From: Torreya grandis
Taxonomy: Eukaryota; Streptophyta; Pinopsida; Cupressales; Taxaceae
Assembly (NCBI GenBank): GCA_037957365.1
Contig: JARHVA010004250.1
Coordinates: 134,501 to 198,500, forward strand
Length of the DNA: 64,000 bases
Direction of reading: 5' to 3'
Under the pieces are notes generated by a model, which saw nothing but the letters and a program-made list of their open reading frames with translations, had not been told where the DNA came from and ran no database searches. Positions 10,666 through 22,673 of this stretch are shown here, piece by piece (positions within the stretch are counted from its first letter, which is position 1; every line of letters starts with the position of its first letter). The position numbers and the translations under genes were made by a program.

Positions 10666-13155
10666 TCAATAAATTAAATATCATTTTCATCTACATAATC
10701 AATGCTCTATGTTTACTCAGATAATCGAGATCCAATGGTGGGAGATTAAAGATAAAGCCACATCCCTAAGCTATAGTTTGAACATCTTCCAAAAATCAAT
10801 GATACCAATTTTCTTTAGCATGATTGATCTAACTTTATGTGGAGTCAAAATATCAATGCATCCCTAAGAAAAGCAATAAAATGATAAGTGTCAAAATCTT
10901 AGCCAAAGAACACATGACAACTAATGGCATTCAAACTTGTAGATCAATGGTGTGAGATCAACATTGACATGAAAGCAAAGTTCAAATCAAATTCAAAAGT
11001 GACAAGTGTCATAATTGTAGGCAATTTAGCAAGTAGCTAATAGCGTTCAAGCTCTTAGATTGAGATTGATGGTCTATATTAATCTATTTAAGGATGATCC
11101 AATGGTCTGAGATCAAGGTATGATTTTCAAAATGAAATGGTCAATTTTTAAATATTAAAAAGAAAAATTCCATAGGGATACCATAGTGATGCCACATCAA
11201 AGCCACATAAGTATAATATGCAAAGTGAAAGATTTTATAGACCCAATAAATGCAAGGGTATAAGTGCATATTCCTATTTGGATCTAAGTCATGAAGCTCA
11301 TGCAAGTTCAAAAATCCACTACCACTAAAAAACTATAAAATACCTTTAAGTAAGCTTTGAAAATTATATAAAACTTTATTCTAACTTGTGCTCATTATAA
11401 TCAAATTAAGGAAGTTGAATTATCACTTGTGCAAGGATAATTCAATCCAAAATTGAATTTTATACCACTAAAAAGCAATCTAGAGAAGCCCATAGCCATG
11501 ATAGCCTAAAAATGTGTTTCAAGGGAATATGTGGAGCTCTATCTAACTTTAGATATAGAAGAGATGGTTTTTAAAGACACATAATTTGATACCACAACTC
11601 TAAATATAGGGGGCAATAATTGGTCGAGCTCATTTTAGACCATTGAGAACTAATAACCCATAACACAAGGATAGCATGTCTATAAAGAGGCTCTAATAAA
11701 ATGATCAAGGGTATCTTAGAATATAATAAAGTTTATAAAATACTACCATCTTGTCAATCCCAGAAGATAGGTTCAAGTAATATGAGGACACCATGATTGA
11801 CTTGTTCAATTCCAATTAGGTAGAAATAAATAGGAGGTAATAATTAGGAAAAATTACGTGGCTATAATACAGGATAGCTAATGATAAGACTCAAACTACC
11901 AATTCAAGGATTTAATCAAGGTCTTCAATTAAAATCAAATCCTTGAGTTCAAGACAATCATACTAGCCCACCTGAATATGGTTATGGATATATTGATTGA
12001 TAAGATCAAAGACCTAAGCAATTAGTCCAAGTAGATAAATCACATTTCTAAAGACCCCAAGAAATAGGAAGATAATATGTTACACATGTTAGAAAACCTG
12101 ATCAAATAACCCACCACACTTCTTCCTTTGGGTTTAATAACTAACAAGGAGTTCAAGTACAAAACTACTCAATTCATACTAAAAGTGAGGAATCAAGGAC
12201 AATGGAAAATAGGGGATAATAATAAGAAGAACATGGGCCTAATTTTATCATTATAATAAAATATAGGAGATGTTAGGGGCATCAAATAAGCTTTGTATAG
12301 GAGTGAGATATATCTCAAAATCATAGAAGACCAATAAAAGGAATTCTTCATGACACCTATCATTGATCTCCAGTTGATCAATAAATAATAAATATCTTGA
12401 AGGGAAGGTAGAAAATTGCATGAGCAAAAGTATGCCAAGGTTAATTAGATTAGGAATATTCTTGTATAACAAGAATTTTATATTTTTGAAATAGAATATT
12501 CTTTTGTTAAAGTATATGTAATTTGTAAAGCGCATTGCTTATAGGTTAGTCCCTTTGTAAATTGTCTGATTTTAGAATGTTGTAGAAGGACAACTATCCT
12601 TGAAACTTATGCAATTATCATTGGATATTACTGATAGACATACCTCATCAAACCTTATATAAAAGATGTATTCTCATTTTTAAAAAGTAGAGGGAGTTTT
12701 TAGAGCCAAAAACTAATTATAAATTTTGAGAAATTAATATAAGCAAGGAGTTTTTCAAAGTTTATCCACATTTATTTGTGTGAATTTAAATCATGGTTTA
12801 TCTCATTTTTATAGTCTCATCTTCAAATTTTAATGGTTCTTATGATTTTTAAATGTGTATCTTTTAATGAAAAGTTGCTAATTTGGGTTAATTATGGATT
12901 AATTGAAAGTTCTTAGGTTTAATTTGCTTTGTTTTCTCTTCTTGCATCTGGGATAATGTTATTTTCTTACAGGTGTAAAAATCTTAAGGTAAATATTGTT
13001 CTTATTTTCATCTTTTTCATACTTTTCTTAGATGTTTTCTTGGTGTGTGATAGGATTTGAGATTACGACACTTCATGTTTCACATTAGTTAAATGCATGG
13101 TCAAATGAAATTAGAACTTGGTCATAATGTTTGAATCAAATATCAAAAACACTTA
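10666..13155. other. Unassigned repeat-derived region with LTR-like motifs
   Basis: No supportable gene. 10940-11120 holds two copies of a phrase close to GATCAATGGTGTGAGATCAA and two of AAGTGTCA, both also found in or near other repeats of this window (about 37380, 42565, 44350-44660). AAATATAGGGGGCAATAATTG at 11602-11622 could be a polypurine tract followed by a decayed LTR start. A TATA-like TTATATAAAAG lies near 12656. 11900-12450 has short open stretches but no recognisable domain. An LTR for element G may lie here; I cannot bound it. Confidence 0.3.
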
Positions 13156-15150
13156 TCTTTTCTACCCTACCCTTCCTTTTATAAATTCACCTTAGATCAA
13201 TTTCATTGTGAATACTCATCATAGTCTAACTTAAGAAACAAAATTTTAACATAATCTACTTTAAATAGCATAGATAATTTGTAAAATAAAAGATTAACTA
13301 CTAAGACATGGTGGCTTCCAACCACTAACTAATATAAATTTATGAAACAATCAACTTGTTGTGCCCGTATTCTACTAAGGATAATAGGATTATCACAACC
13401 ATCAACTCATGCAATGGATTCCTCGAATCTAGAAATGAGAAGTGTTTTTAAAACACTATATGAACCCATTGATATATTTAGGTGCATCAACATAAATGTG
13501 ATGCATATCGTAACTTACATTTATCACTAGATGATTGTCTATTGTGTTGTTAGTTTTGGTTGTGTAGGGCACAAAGACTATTTTTGACAAACCCAAGAAT
13601 ATAAAATTAAAGATCAAAAGCAAAAAAACACAAGAAAGCCAAGATAACTGGTGATATGTGGATGGGACGTACTTTGAAATTTGGAAACCTAGTATGATAT
13701 GTGCTATTTTAGACCAAATAACCAAGAAAAAAATAAGAGTAATTCAATAAAATAAAAATCCAAGGCTACTAAAGACCAAAAATCTCAAATAAGTAAACCT
13801 CAAGTAAGAAAAATCCAAACTCACCAAGTTAAACCAGGGATACATGACAAAAAGGATGGTAATCAAATGACGATGTAAAAGCATCAAAAAATGGTAAAAC
13901 AACATTGATGAGTGATCAATAACAATCCTTATCTCACTCAATAATGGAAAAATGTATGGACTTAGGTGCCCATAATAGAAGGATAGTAGAATAATGACAA
14001 AAGTTAAAAAGAAGCAAAATATGTCTAGGAATGTAGTTTTATGGTACAAAGAAGGTAATCCATAGTTACTCAAATGTGTTATTTTGTTCTAAGGATAGAT
14101 AGAATTGAAACAAAGTATTGATAGCATGATTTAAAGAGGTGAATAAGAAGGGAATATATAAGAAGGGAAAACAGATCGAGAATCATAATTTTCTTGTCAA
14201 GGGGTGAATGAAATGGGTGGAGGGGAGAATAAAGGAAAAAGCAAGGTAGAATAACTCTTTATTACAGTCAAAACACTCAAATTAGGTTTGTTAAAAAAAG
14301 AGGACATTCAACCTTAAGGAATTTGAAAAACTTCTCTTATCTATGCAAGTCTTAGGTCAATAAATGCATTATGTAGATTATCCCATGAAGGATATACGTA
14401 TGGAAATTAAAATGGTCCTACCTTCCCACAACATGTTCCCCATTCCTTAGGACCCCTTACAAAGCCATCAATTTACTATGAAGATTGGGTACTTGTATGA
14501 GAAAGTAGGTAACACCATAGAGTTTGTTGAATTGTCTGATTCCAATCTACTAGCATACCATAGCCCAATGGACCTCGGCTCTATGTGAGGCCAACTATGG
14601 AGTTTAATATTTTATTAGAGATAGGAGATGTGTTTAGAATCATGTATTTTGGTTTAATTTGGAATTTTTAGATTTCTATGTATATCATTGCCTTTTGTTT
14701 CAAATGATTTAAATTTTAACTTTATTTATGGCTTTTTCTACTCCTCATCCATATAGATTTGGAAAACCAGACATGGGTGTTAAAGATGACTTCAATTTGA
14801 ATACTTGGGACTTGGTTTCTAAGAGAGAGAACTATAAAGTTCATGGGGTCTAATAGTCTCATAAATATATGTGAAATAAAAGTGTTATCATGAATTTGAC
14901 CTTATTTTATCAAATGTAGAGTGAAAGGAAAGGAAATCAAGAGTGACACGTAACAATTTGAATTACTTAAAAAACAAAATGTGAGAAAGTGGTAAAAAAG
15001 GATATAATGATATCAAAGTGTGATTCCTTGTCATAAGAATAAGGTGAATGGAGTAAAACATTCTAACATAGATTTTTATGCAAATTCCATCTATCAAAAA
15101 AAACAAATGCTAAAGTAGAGAACAACATATTATAAAAAAGGAATGATAAG
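13156..15150. other. Unassigned region left of element C
   Basis: About 2 kb without a recognisable coding domain. A pyrimidine-rich run at 13157-13182 (TCTTTTCTACCCTACCCTTC and on) would read on the minus strand as a polypurine tract followed by TGTTTTTGA, a possible 3' LTR start for element C. No matching second LTR was found near 32-35 kb, so this stays a suggestion. The open minus-strand stretches at 13456-14073 show no known domain. Confidence 0.3.
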
Positions 15151-15159
15151 ATGGTAGTT

Positions 15160-15470
15160 TTATGAGGAAGGCCAGGTCCTATCCATGGTTTTACACTACA
15201 ACTCATAAAAGAGAAACCCAAGAGGGTTCCAAAAAGAATTACAAAACTTATTGAGATAAGAAAAATATGGTATTTGTGTGTAATATTGGGTCCTATCCAT
15301 GGTTTTACAATGTAACTCACAAAAGATAAATCCAAGGGATGTCAAAAAAGTGTGTAAAAAGAGTATGAAAATAAAGAAGACTATGGTACAACATGAGGAA
15401 GACTGGGTCTTATGCATGATTTTACAATGAAACTCATGAGATAAAAGGGGAAACCAAAAGACCAAAAAGG
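15160..15470 (-). repeat. Imperfect ~115-bp tandem repeat, three units, tail of element C
   Basis: The core GGTCCTATCCATGGTTTTAC appears at 15175, in close form at 15289, and as GGTCTTATGCATGATTTTAC at 15406, spaced 114 and 117 bases. Each is followed by AACTCA and an AAACC/AAATCC run. The same unit appears at 50262-50287 plus 57461-57510 (split by element E) and at 57590-57660. In C it lies just past the integrase end, where several plant gypsy lineages carry tandem repeats. Confidence 0.75.
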
Positions 15471-15580
15471 AAGGACTAAAGGTTTGTGAAAAGAGATAAC
15501 TACTACAAAGGGAGAGACCCTTGTAACCTAAAAAAAGTGTTAGATAGATGTAGATATAAGGCATGAAAAGAAGGAAATTT

Positions 15581-16745
15581 TTAGGTAAAGTAATTTTTAA
15601 GGAATTGTGTATTAGTGGTTTCTTTGAAAATATAGCCTTCATTAGTTTGAAGGTGATAGGTTCTTGGACAAAAAATATATTTGACTAAATAGTGACCCTA
15701 CCATTTTGGGGCATATTTACCTTCTTTATCATGGGTGTAGTCTAATTTAAGGACAAGATTAACAAAATTAAATGTGTGAATTTTGATAAGTTTTTTATGT
15801 TGTTGGCAATATGACCCTTGTATTGGAGATTGTGTTACAAGTTAGAAAGATGATGTTCGTCAAGGATATCAAGAGTACGAATGTGAGAATTATATAATTA
15901 TTCATCAGGAATGATACCATAAAGAGAGATAAAAAGAGAAGGAAGCTCAACTTCCAATGGTAGAACTGACTCAAAACCATAGACTAGAAAGAAGGGTGTT
16001 GCCCTAGTGGTAGTGCGTATGTTATTTTGATAGGCCTAAAGAGTAGGGTAAAGGTGAATTTGCCAATCCATGTAGGTTTCATGAATTATCTTTTGGAGAT
16101 TTTTGTTGATAATTTTTTTAGTATCTTTATCTTATCTATTGTATTATAGATGATAAGGTGTAGAAAATTTATGGTTGATCTTAAATTTAGCAAAAGTTGT
16201 TTGACATCCTTGTTTTTTAAATTACCACCATTGTTAGAAATGATAGTATGGGTAACACTAAAATGGAAAATGATTTGATCAAGAATAAATTTATCAATGG
16301 TGTTACTAGTGACATTAACAAGGGGCATGGATTCAACCCATTTGGTAAGAAATTTGGTAGTAGTGATAATAAAAATATGCCCAACTTGGGAGCAAGGTAA
16401 TTTTCCAATGACATCTAATCCCCACATGAAAAATGGCCAAGTATATTTGATAGTTTGAAGCTTGGATGGAGGTGAATTAATTAGATCATCATGAAGCTAG
16501 CAAGGAGTAAAATTTTTAATTAATTTGATTGCATCCTTTTCAAGAGTTATCCAAAATTAATCCATATGTAGGCATTTATGGGTTATAGCATGTCTACTAT
16601 AGTCTCCACCAAAAATGCCCCTATGTGCTTGTTCAAGAAGAGGAGGGAATTCATCTTTCATAACATAATGGAGTAAGGTACCTTCACCATTTTGATAATA
16701 AAGAATGTTATATTAAAATACATACTTGAAAACTTGTTTATGAAT
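15581..16745 (-). pseudogene. Element C integrase
   Basis: DNA insertion enzyme of the element. N-terminal zinc-binding part: LLEQAHRGIFGGDYSRHAIT then KCLHMD and the helix LEKDAIKLIKNFTPC (about 16500-16670). Catalytic core: WPFFMWGLDVIGKLPC (first catalytic Asp, near 16430), TKWVESMPLVNVT, and HTIISNNGGNLKNKDVKQLL, where the second catalytic Asp of the usual DNG is Asn. A frameshift follows, then the LVYGFE..LPLEVELPS region (about 16000-15940). The C-terminal part has APKW and FLKNYFT before the TAA at 15581. The D-to-N change and the stops mean no activity. Confidence 0.85.
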
Positions 16746-16999
16746 GCATGTATTTTCATGAGAGTCTAAGTTTGATGTTTTAAGAATTAAATAATGTCTT
16801 TGTACCATTAGATTTAATGAATAGTAACATTATTGATGTGGAAAATTGGTGAATCTAGTGGTTCAGTGGATGGATATTTTATTATTTGTATAAGAAAATT
16901 AGGATCATAAAGAACTTGGTGGGGATGAAAGAGATAAGTTCAAGAAGTGAAGGAATCAACAATGGAATTTTGATTTCAAGCGATAGGCTCAATGGTAAA
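16746..16999 (-). other. Element C aRH-IN linker
   Basis: Connects the second RNase H to integrase. No conserved motif is readable. Antisense and sense open stretches of about 75 codons here (16882-17113) are chance frames. Confidence 0.4.
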
Positions 17000-17345
17000 A
17001 GAGATGAAATATTTAGTGAGAGTGGTGTAAATTTAATGATAGGTAATGATATTTTCAAATTTGCATTGGTAATCACAATTAACATGGTGGTAAATAAGCT
17101 AGGAATCACTTAAGGCATGCAAATATTAAATGTCTAAATCAACGATAGATCTCATGCCTAAGATTAGACCTTCATATTCAACCATATTATTGGTGACATC
17201 AAAGGTAAAATGAAAATATAAAGGAATGATTTTACAAAGAGGACTTTTAATAATGCAACTTGCCCCAGCTCCTTGAATGCATTTAGCACCATCAAAGTGA
17301 AGGGTCCAAGTATCCTTATGCAAGTTGATATTAATTGTAGGAAGC
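17000..17345 (-). pseudogene. Element C second RNase H (aRH-type)
   Basis: The open stretch 17323-17126 reads HKDTWTLHFDGAKCIQGAGA, then SCIIKSP, FDVTNNMVEYEGLILGMRSI. It has the first catalytic Asp (FDGA) and the Glu of EYEGL, with the N-N-MVEYE block characteristic of the extra RNase H in Tat elements. The following helix and the late Asp region are lost beyond a stop after VDLDI. It lies between the connection RNase H and integrase, the standard place. It degraded RNA in RNA-DNA hybrids when active. Confidence 0.82.
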
Positions 17346-17539
17346 TCTTCGATAACTAATTGATGTTTATTTTTATTGGAGGGAATAGAGGATTCATCGA
17401 GATTATTTAATTAAAAAGGAAGTGATAAAGTTATGAAAATAATATTTGAGATAAATAGCTTGATTAAGACCTTTAATGTAGAGAATATTGTCTTCTATAA
17501 GATTATCTTGAAGGGAACTGGTAGTTGGTATGGGATCTA

Positions 17540-18050
17540 TGGCAAGTTGATCATCTATGACCTATCATTTGAAAAAAAATTTAGTGATAATGAAAAGATA
17601 AAATTACTTAAGGAGGACCATCCATTTTCCAATTATATCTCCAGGAAGAAAGGATTTGGAGAAGATGTGGTGAAGGGGGTCAAAATGAATGATGATATAA
17701 GTAGTCTGGTATAGCATGTAGTGTCAAAGATTTTTAATTATGAAATAGATGGTGAGGCAATCACATTAAAATTTGGTATAACATGTTTCATAATCAATGA
17801 GGCCTTGGATAATATAGTAGATTGCATAATCTCTTCCTATATTGTCTTATTGGGAAAACATTTCCCTAATTGATATAGGTGTGGAATAAGTGTATAGAAT
17901 GAAGGGTTAATCATTAAAAGTAGGACAAAGTGTAAGTGGGTGAAGTAATGAATATTTCATGTTATCAAAGGATTTTTGTTATGGTTCCATCCATTCTAAG
18001 GCATTACCTTTCTTAAGAAGATAATTAATGGAGTGGATATGATAAGCCAT
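17540..18050 (-). pseudogene. Element C RT thumb and connection RNase H
   Basis: Downstream of the RT palm: LLKKGNALEWMEP then QKSFDNMKYSLLHPLTLCPT (about 18030-17930) is the thumb/connection segment. RHYMLYQTTYIIIHFDPLHH then IIGKWMVLLK (about 17740-17620) matches the end of the gypsy RNase H, where most families read RHYM..T..I...DPL....GK-AKW..LL-EFD. The intervening catalytic part is blurred by frameshifts. An open + strand stretch 17433-17714 is antisense to this domain and is rejected as a gene. Confidence 0.75.
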
Positions 18051-18930
18051 TTTGGTGATGAATTATCAAATTGCCCCAAGTTTGCCTACGCATGTATGAA
18101 TGTCAAGAATGGTTCAAGGAATGGGTATGTTGATGATATCATTAATATTAGTGGGGTAAACATCAATTCCATGTAGAGAGAGTATGAATCCTAAAACTTT
18201 TCTAGATGTGACACTAAAGACACATTTGTAATGATTGAGTCTAACATGGTATTCAATAAGGCAATCAAAGATGATAGCTAGATTGAAGAGATGACTCTTA
18301 TGACTTTTGGATTTAGAAATGATATCATCCACATAATTTTTTTTAATTATATGGATAAGATCATGAACTATATAGGTGGATCTAACATTTTTGAGGTTGA
18401 AGGGAATTTTGACATAGCAATAAGTGGCCCATTCTGTGGTGAAAATGGTCTTATGTTGGTCCTCAGGGCAATGTGAATCTGATTGTATCTTAAGAAGACA
18501 TCTATAAGAGATAACATTTCATAACTAGTCATGGAAAAAATGATGGCATCTATCTAAGGTAAAGGGAGTTTGTCCTTGGGAAAAAAGAGGTTAATATTGT
18601 GAAAATCAATATGAATATGAATGACCATAGTGACTTTTTTTTTAATGGGATAAATGTCAAAAGCCAATTTGAAATAATCCATTGGTTTTATAAATTTATT
18701 ATTGAGTAATTTTATGATTTACTTGTAATATAAGGTGGAAATTTTGGGTGGAAATTTCTATTATTTTTGATGCACAATATTGGCATCAAGATAAGTAATG
18801 ATGGTATGCACCACAATTCTAGGGTCAATACTAAGCATATACTCATAGGACCAAACAAATATCTCATGATATTTATCAAATAATTAGCTAAATTTATCAT
18901 GTTTATTAGGTGATAGTTCATGGGAAACTA
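18050..18930 (-). pseudogene. Element C reverse transcriptase
   Basis: Fingers: FDKYHEIFVWSYEYML, SIDPRIVVHTI (about 18905-18820). Palm: a decayed stretch, then CPEDQHKTIFTTEWATYCYV, PFNLKNVRSTY (about 18480-18390), then the catalytic NYVDDIISKSKSHKSHLFNL (18338-18279) with both Asp residues intact. Continues as RLNHYKCVFSVTSRKVLGFI then LHGIDVYPTNI, the typical post-palm block. The 72-codon open stretch 18332-18114 covers this last part. The middle has several stops and a frameshift, so no full-length enzyme could be made. It copied the element RNA into DNA when active. Confidence 0.9.
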
Positions 18931-20106
18931 TAATTGGTCGAGGGTAACATGGACCACCATACTCAATGTGAGTGGTATATTCAATAAGCATGGAATTTCC
19001 ATATTGGAAGTGGTATGGTGTATTAGGTAAGGAAGAGATTTTATTAGTGTTGGGATAAATGCTAGTGATTAAATTTATTAAAAAATGGGTTTTGGTTTTA
19101 AAATTCCCATGTTTATGATGTTTTCGAGGTAGTTGAGGTTATCAGGCATGAAATATTTTAAAAATAGCTTCATCACTAGGCAAGGTGGGAAGAGGACCAT
19201 AATACTAAACATATACTTAGAGATATAAAACTTGATTAACATGGTGATCATACTCAAAATGTATCTAATGAATGTTGGTTGCCTTGGCATCAAGTGTAAT
19301 ATTAGGAGTAGGAGAGGAAGATGGATCAGAAGGGATTATAGTGTCATTGGATTTGATGATGGGAGAAGGGTTAAAGGTAATGATTGGATCCATAGGTGGT
19401 ATAGAAGGTGTAGGAATTTATATAGGTTCAAAAGGTATAATTTTCTCTACCACCCAAGGGGTATCAAGAACTGGAGAATTGGTAGGTTGTATATAGACTT
19501 CAGGATTAAAGTCATGATCTATGGAAATGGTATGGTAATCCTAGTTAAAATCATAAATTTGAGATAAGGTTTTATAATAATGATGGACATCTAGGTCTCA
19601 AGATTGAGCTTGGGATATTATGTAATTATCATCATATGTTAGAGAAATTGTACATGCTTGAGAGTCACAAGGAGTTTCATAAGGTGAAATACCAATATTA
19701 TTAAATGTACATGGAGATATGATGAGAGGATCTTTAAATAATTTAGACACTCCAAAATCATTACAACTAAAGGCATCTTCTGGTGAAGAAGGCTACTAAG
19801 CGTTTCATGGAGAGGGAAAGTAAATAATATCATCAATAATAGGAATAGTATGGTCCCTAGATAATAAAGAAAGAGGAAGCCATTATGAAATGTATGGAGG
19901 GAGCTTGGTAGTATTACAAATATGTTTTAAGTCATTAGGTTCATTGTCGTTAAAATATGCAATAGTGGCTTGTAAATCATGATTGATGTTGATAAACTCA
20001 GGTAAAGGATCATTATCAATCTTAGGAATGGTAGAAATATGATAGTGAGATTTGGGATTAGGAAGTTGAATACTCCATGGGTTGGGATCATACTCATGCT
20101 TATATC
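18931..20106 (-). pseudogene. Element C protease-RT linker
   Basis: Follows the protease once element B is removed. It begins YKHEYDPNPWSIQLPNPKSH and runs through acidic/proline-rich sequence (PTPSIPPMDP, IIPSDPSSSPTPN) to the RT fingers. Long variable linkers of this kind are usual in Tat-lineage pol. Stops and two frame changes are present. The first residues of the open stretch starting at 20173 come from the LTR of B and do not belong to C. Confidence 0.65.
20102..20106. other. Target-site duplication, left copy (ATATC)
   Basis: ATATC directly before the 5' LTR of B, identical to 29906-29910 directly after the 3' LTR. Five bases is the size Ty3/gypsy integrases generate. Confidence 0.93.
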
Positions 20107-21513
20107 TGTAGACACCAAAATTGTGTTTACTCTTTGGTCGACTCCCCCTTGGTCCCCTTGGTCTCTTACACACTTTATTAATTTAAAATAAATTACTTAT
20201 TTTAAATTAATAACATCACCCTTGACATCACCCATGACACCTCACCTAGGACACCTCACCTTGGAAACCTCACCCCTAAGACCATTTCCTACCCCATGAC
20301 TCACCCTATGACTAAGTCCTTCATATCATAACTACCTAAGACCCATTCCAACCTTCTAACTAAACCTCATGCTTATTAACCCCATCATTTGACCATTCAC
20401 CAATGACAAGTGCACTTGGTGGATGAAGAACAAGCAAAGGGCTAAAAATAGCCCCTTTTCCCATTCTGCACTCGCCAACATCGATCAACTATCGGCTGAT
20501 GCTGGTGGAACCACCAACATCAGTTACATAAATTGACTTCTAAAATTAAGTGATTGCCCCCAAAAAGTCTTGGACTCTCGAATCAACATCTCTCTCTCTT
20601 AGATCTAGCTCTCTCGCTCTCTCTCAGACTCTAAGACATCACCAGGCATCAGACTTTAACTAACACTCCCTTGGCCACAAAGACTCTATGCAAATCACTC
20701 CAGATTAAATTAGAACATTGTACAAAGTCTTCAGCATCAAGCCATAAAAAGTACAAGTGTTCAACACCTTAGTTCTTCATCTTACTAGAGCTAAGTATTT
20801 CTTCTGCCCTTTCATTTTAGTAAGTTAGAAAGTAGTAGTAATTAGTGTCTATTTACTATTTCTAAATACAATCAACCAAACCCAACCTGACTGTCTTCTT
20901 AGAGAGGTTGAAAAGCCTTCCTCTCACCCTTACCCTTTTTTGACAACCTAGCCTCTACCTTTGTCCTTCTGTAGACCTTATTCGTCTCCTTACAACCCTA
21001 CATAGACTTTTAGACTCCCAAAGTCCCTCTGTCAACTACAGACATAACCCTGAGACCCGTCTAAGGACCATTTCCCCTACCGATGTTGGCAGCATAATCG
21101 ACATCGGCAACCTTGACAAACTAACAATGGCAGGACTACTGACATCAGCAACTATGGAAGACCAACAACAAAATATAGGTATGCATTATCTCTATTTCTC
21201 TTTCTTAGTCTTTCACCATTTCTTTTATTCGACACTCTTTTTATCAATAAGTGGACTATCATCCCTCAAGGAAGTCTTTGTGCTTCCGAGATCGAGCATG
21301 TGCTTAGCAGTCCACCATATATCTATCTAACATTTTTGTATGTTTGAGTCTCTTTCTTCTACAAGTGTCATCCTCCACAACAAAAGAGGAGCTCCTTCAA
21401 TCATCTGGATATGGTGTGTAGCTTCATCTGGGTATGTACAAATCCCTAACCATTATCTTTAGTTTCTTTCTTCCTTCTAAATGTAAAAAGCAAAAAAAAA
21501 ATGAGTAGAAACA
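20107..21513 (+). repeat. Element B 5' LTR (1407 bp)
   Basis: TGTAGACACC...AAACA, repeated at 28465-29905. It contains a perfect inverted repeat near its start (20177-20211), a run of ACCTCACC-type short repeats near 20230-20275, CT-rich CTCTCTCTC stretches near 20590-20630, and several copies of a GACATCGGC/GATGTTGGC-type motif. It ends with an A-rich run and GAGTAGAAACA. Confidence 0.94.
20177..20211. repeat. Perfect 15-bp inverted repeat in B 5' LTR
   Basis: Left arm ATTAATTTAAAATAA (20177-20191), spacer ATTAC, right arm TTATTTTAAATTAAT (20197-20211), an exact reverse complement. The 3' LTR copy at 28535-28569 has a single mismatch in the left arm. Confidence 0.9.
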
Positions 21514-21516
21514 TTC

Positions 21517-21536
21517 TGGCACACCTGGTGGGACCC
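21517..21536 (+). other. Element B primer binding site
   Basis: TGGCACACCTGGTGGGACCC starts three bases after the LTR end. It differs from that of element A (TGGCACACCCAGTGGGACCC) at two positions, so both appear to use the same tRNA. Confidence 0.85.
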
Positions 21537-22673
21537 CTGGAATTTCCTTGGGTTCATCATTCTTTTTTCTTCTAAAAAAGGAAACTTTCATATAGGTACA
21601 TTAGGAAATTTTCTCTTCTTGCATCCTTCTTCTATCTCTTTATCTCAGAAAGAAATCATAAGCGCAAGTTAAAAATAACTTCTTTCCTTTTTCTTGTCAC
21701 TTTCTCCTTGCATCTTAGAGTAGTGAATTTCATACTCTTAACCTTTTCCTCACTTGTTTGCATCTGAACAACATCATTTCAATTTGGGTTAAAAATTAAA
21801 TTCATTTCACTCCTGCTTGAATGCGTATTTAGCTCATCTAGTAATTAAAATTCATTATGAATAAATCGTAGTGCACATATGTTACACATCCTAACCACTA
21901 TCACAAATCAAACATCTAAACATACTTGAGACAAGGCCCGACTAGGATTTCACCACCTAGCGGATACCTTACCCTTCTCAGTGATCCTACTTGGACTTCA
22001 CAACCAAGGGGAGGACCCACTCTATTATTTGGTAGAGTATAAACTCTAGGGGAAGTATATATTGGCTAAGTGACCCAACTTGGATCTAGGCTCATGAAGT
22101 GAGGGGAGCAAGCTCCTAGCACCAGGCCATGTATGAAACCTAATACAGATTTTGAGCACCAAAACTTAACCTGAAACCAACCTTAGACTACTTCTTTTAG
22201 TACCCATTCTAAAATCCCAACTCTCAAACACATTCTTTTAAGGCATAAGCCAACATGACTCTAAAATTTATTCTTAGGAATTTAATGTTTAGAGGTTGCT
22301 TGCCTTCATCTACTTTTCTATTTTTATCTAGTTTTTTAAGTTGGTAAGGACAAATTATTTTGAGCTTCAAAAATAACTCAGAACTTTCTTTTTCTTCCAA
22401 AAACTTTCAATTTTTTGAGTTTTTGGAAACACACAGTAACTGACATCAGTTTTTCCACTGATGTCGACAACTCATCTTCACCTACATCGGTCATCTGACT
22501 GACATTGGCAATTTCTTCACTGACATCAGTTTTTCTATCGATGTCGATCACTGTCAAAAATATTTCTTTCAAAATAGCAAGCTCAAAACCCAACTTTTTG
22601 GCTGTCAAACACACATTCTAGAATTTTGAGACTAAAATATACAGTTTTAGGACCTGAACACATTTTGCCTTGA
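21537..22673 (+). other. Element B untranslated leader
   Basis: About 1.1 kb between primer site and gag start without a credible reading frame. 22437-22556 contains at least five copies of a short motif alternating in orientation: TGACATCAG, CTGATGTCGA, TACATCGGTCA, TGACATTGGCA, TGACATCAG, CGATGTCGA. The minus-strand open stretch over it (22378-22614) is a by-product of this repetition. Confidence 0.6.
22437..22560. repeat. Alternating GACATCRG / CYGATGTC motif cluster (B leader)
   Basis: ACTGACATCAG then TTTTTC then ACTGATGTCGA occurs twice almost identically (about 22440 and 22530), with TACATCGGTCA and TGACATTGGCA between. Related words occur in both B LTRs near 20478-20525 and 21078-21150, and 28850-28905 and 29475-29545. 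Inverted neighbours could fold into hairpins. Confidence 0.7.

Noticed and set aside
12560..12800. TATA-containing stretch as a pararetrovirus promoter and leader
   Set aside because: No viral coding motif nearby; a decayed LTR explains it equally well.
13744..14073. 109-codon minus-strand frame resembling a membrane protein
   Set aside because: Phe/Leu/Ile-rich translation of AT-rich DNA; no matching family, no start context, surrounded by stops.
15196..15642. 148-codon minus-strand open frame downstream of C integrase
   Set aside because: It overlaps the integrase end in another frame and runs through the ~115-bp repeat array. Hydrophobic residues come from AT-rich, TTT-rich composition; no conserved motif.
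19232..19567. Overlapping + strand open frames of 111 and 74 codons
   Set aside because: They lie antisense to the protease-RT linker of element C, which has motif support in both directions from it. Composition is that of a reverse-complement shadow.
22378..22614. 78-codon minus-strand frame in the B leader
   Set aside because: Produced by the alternating GACATCAG/CTGATGTC repeats and antisense to the element.
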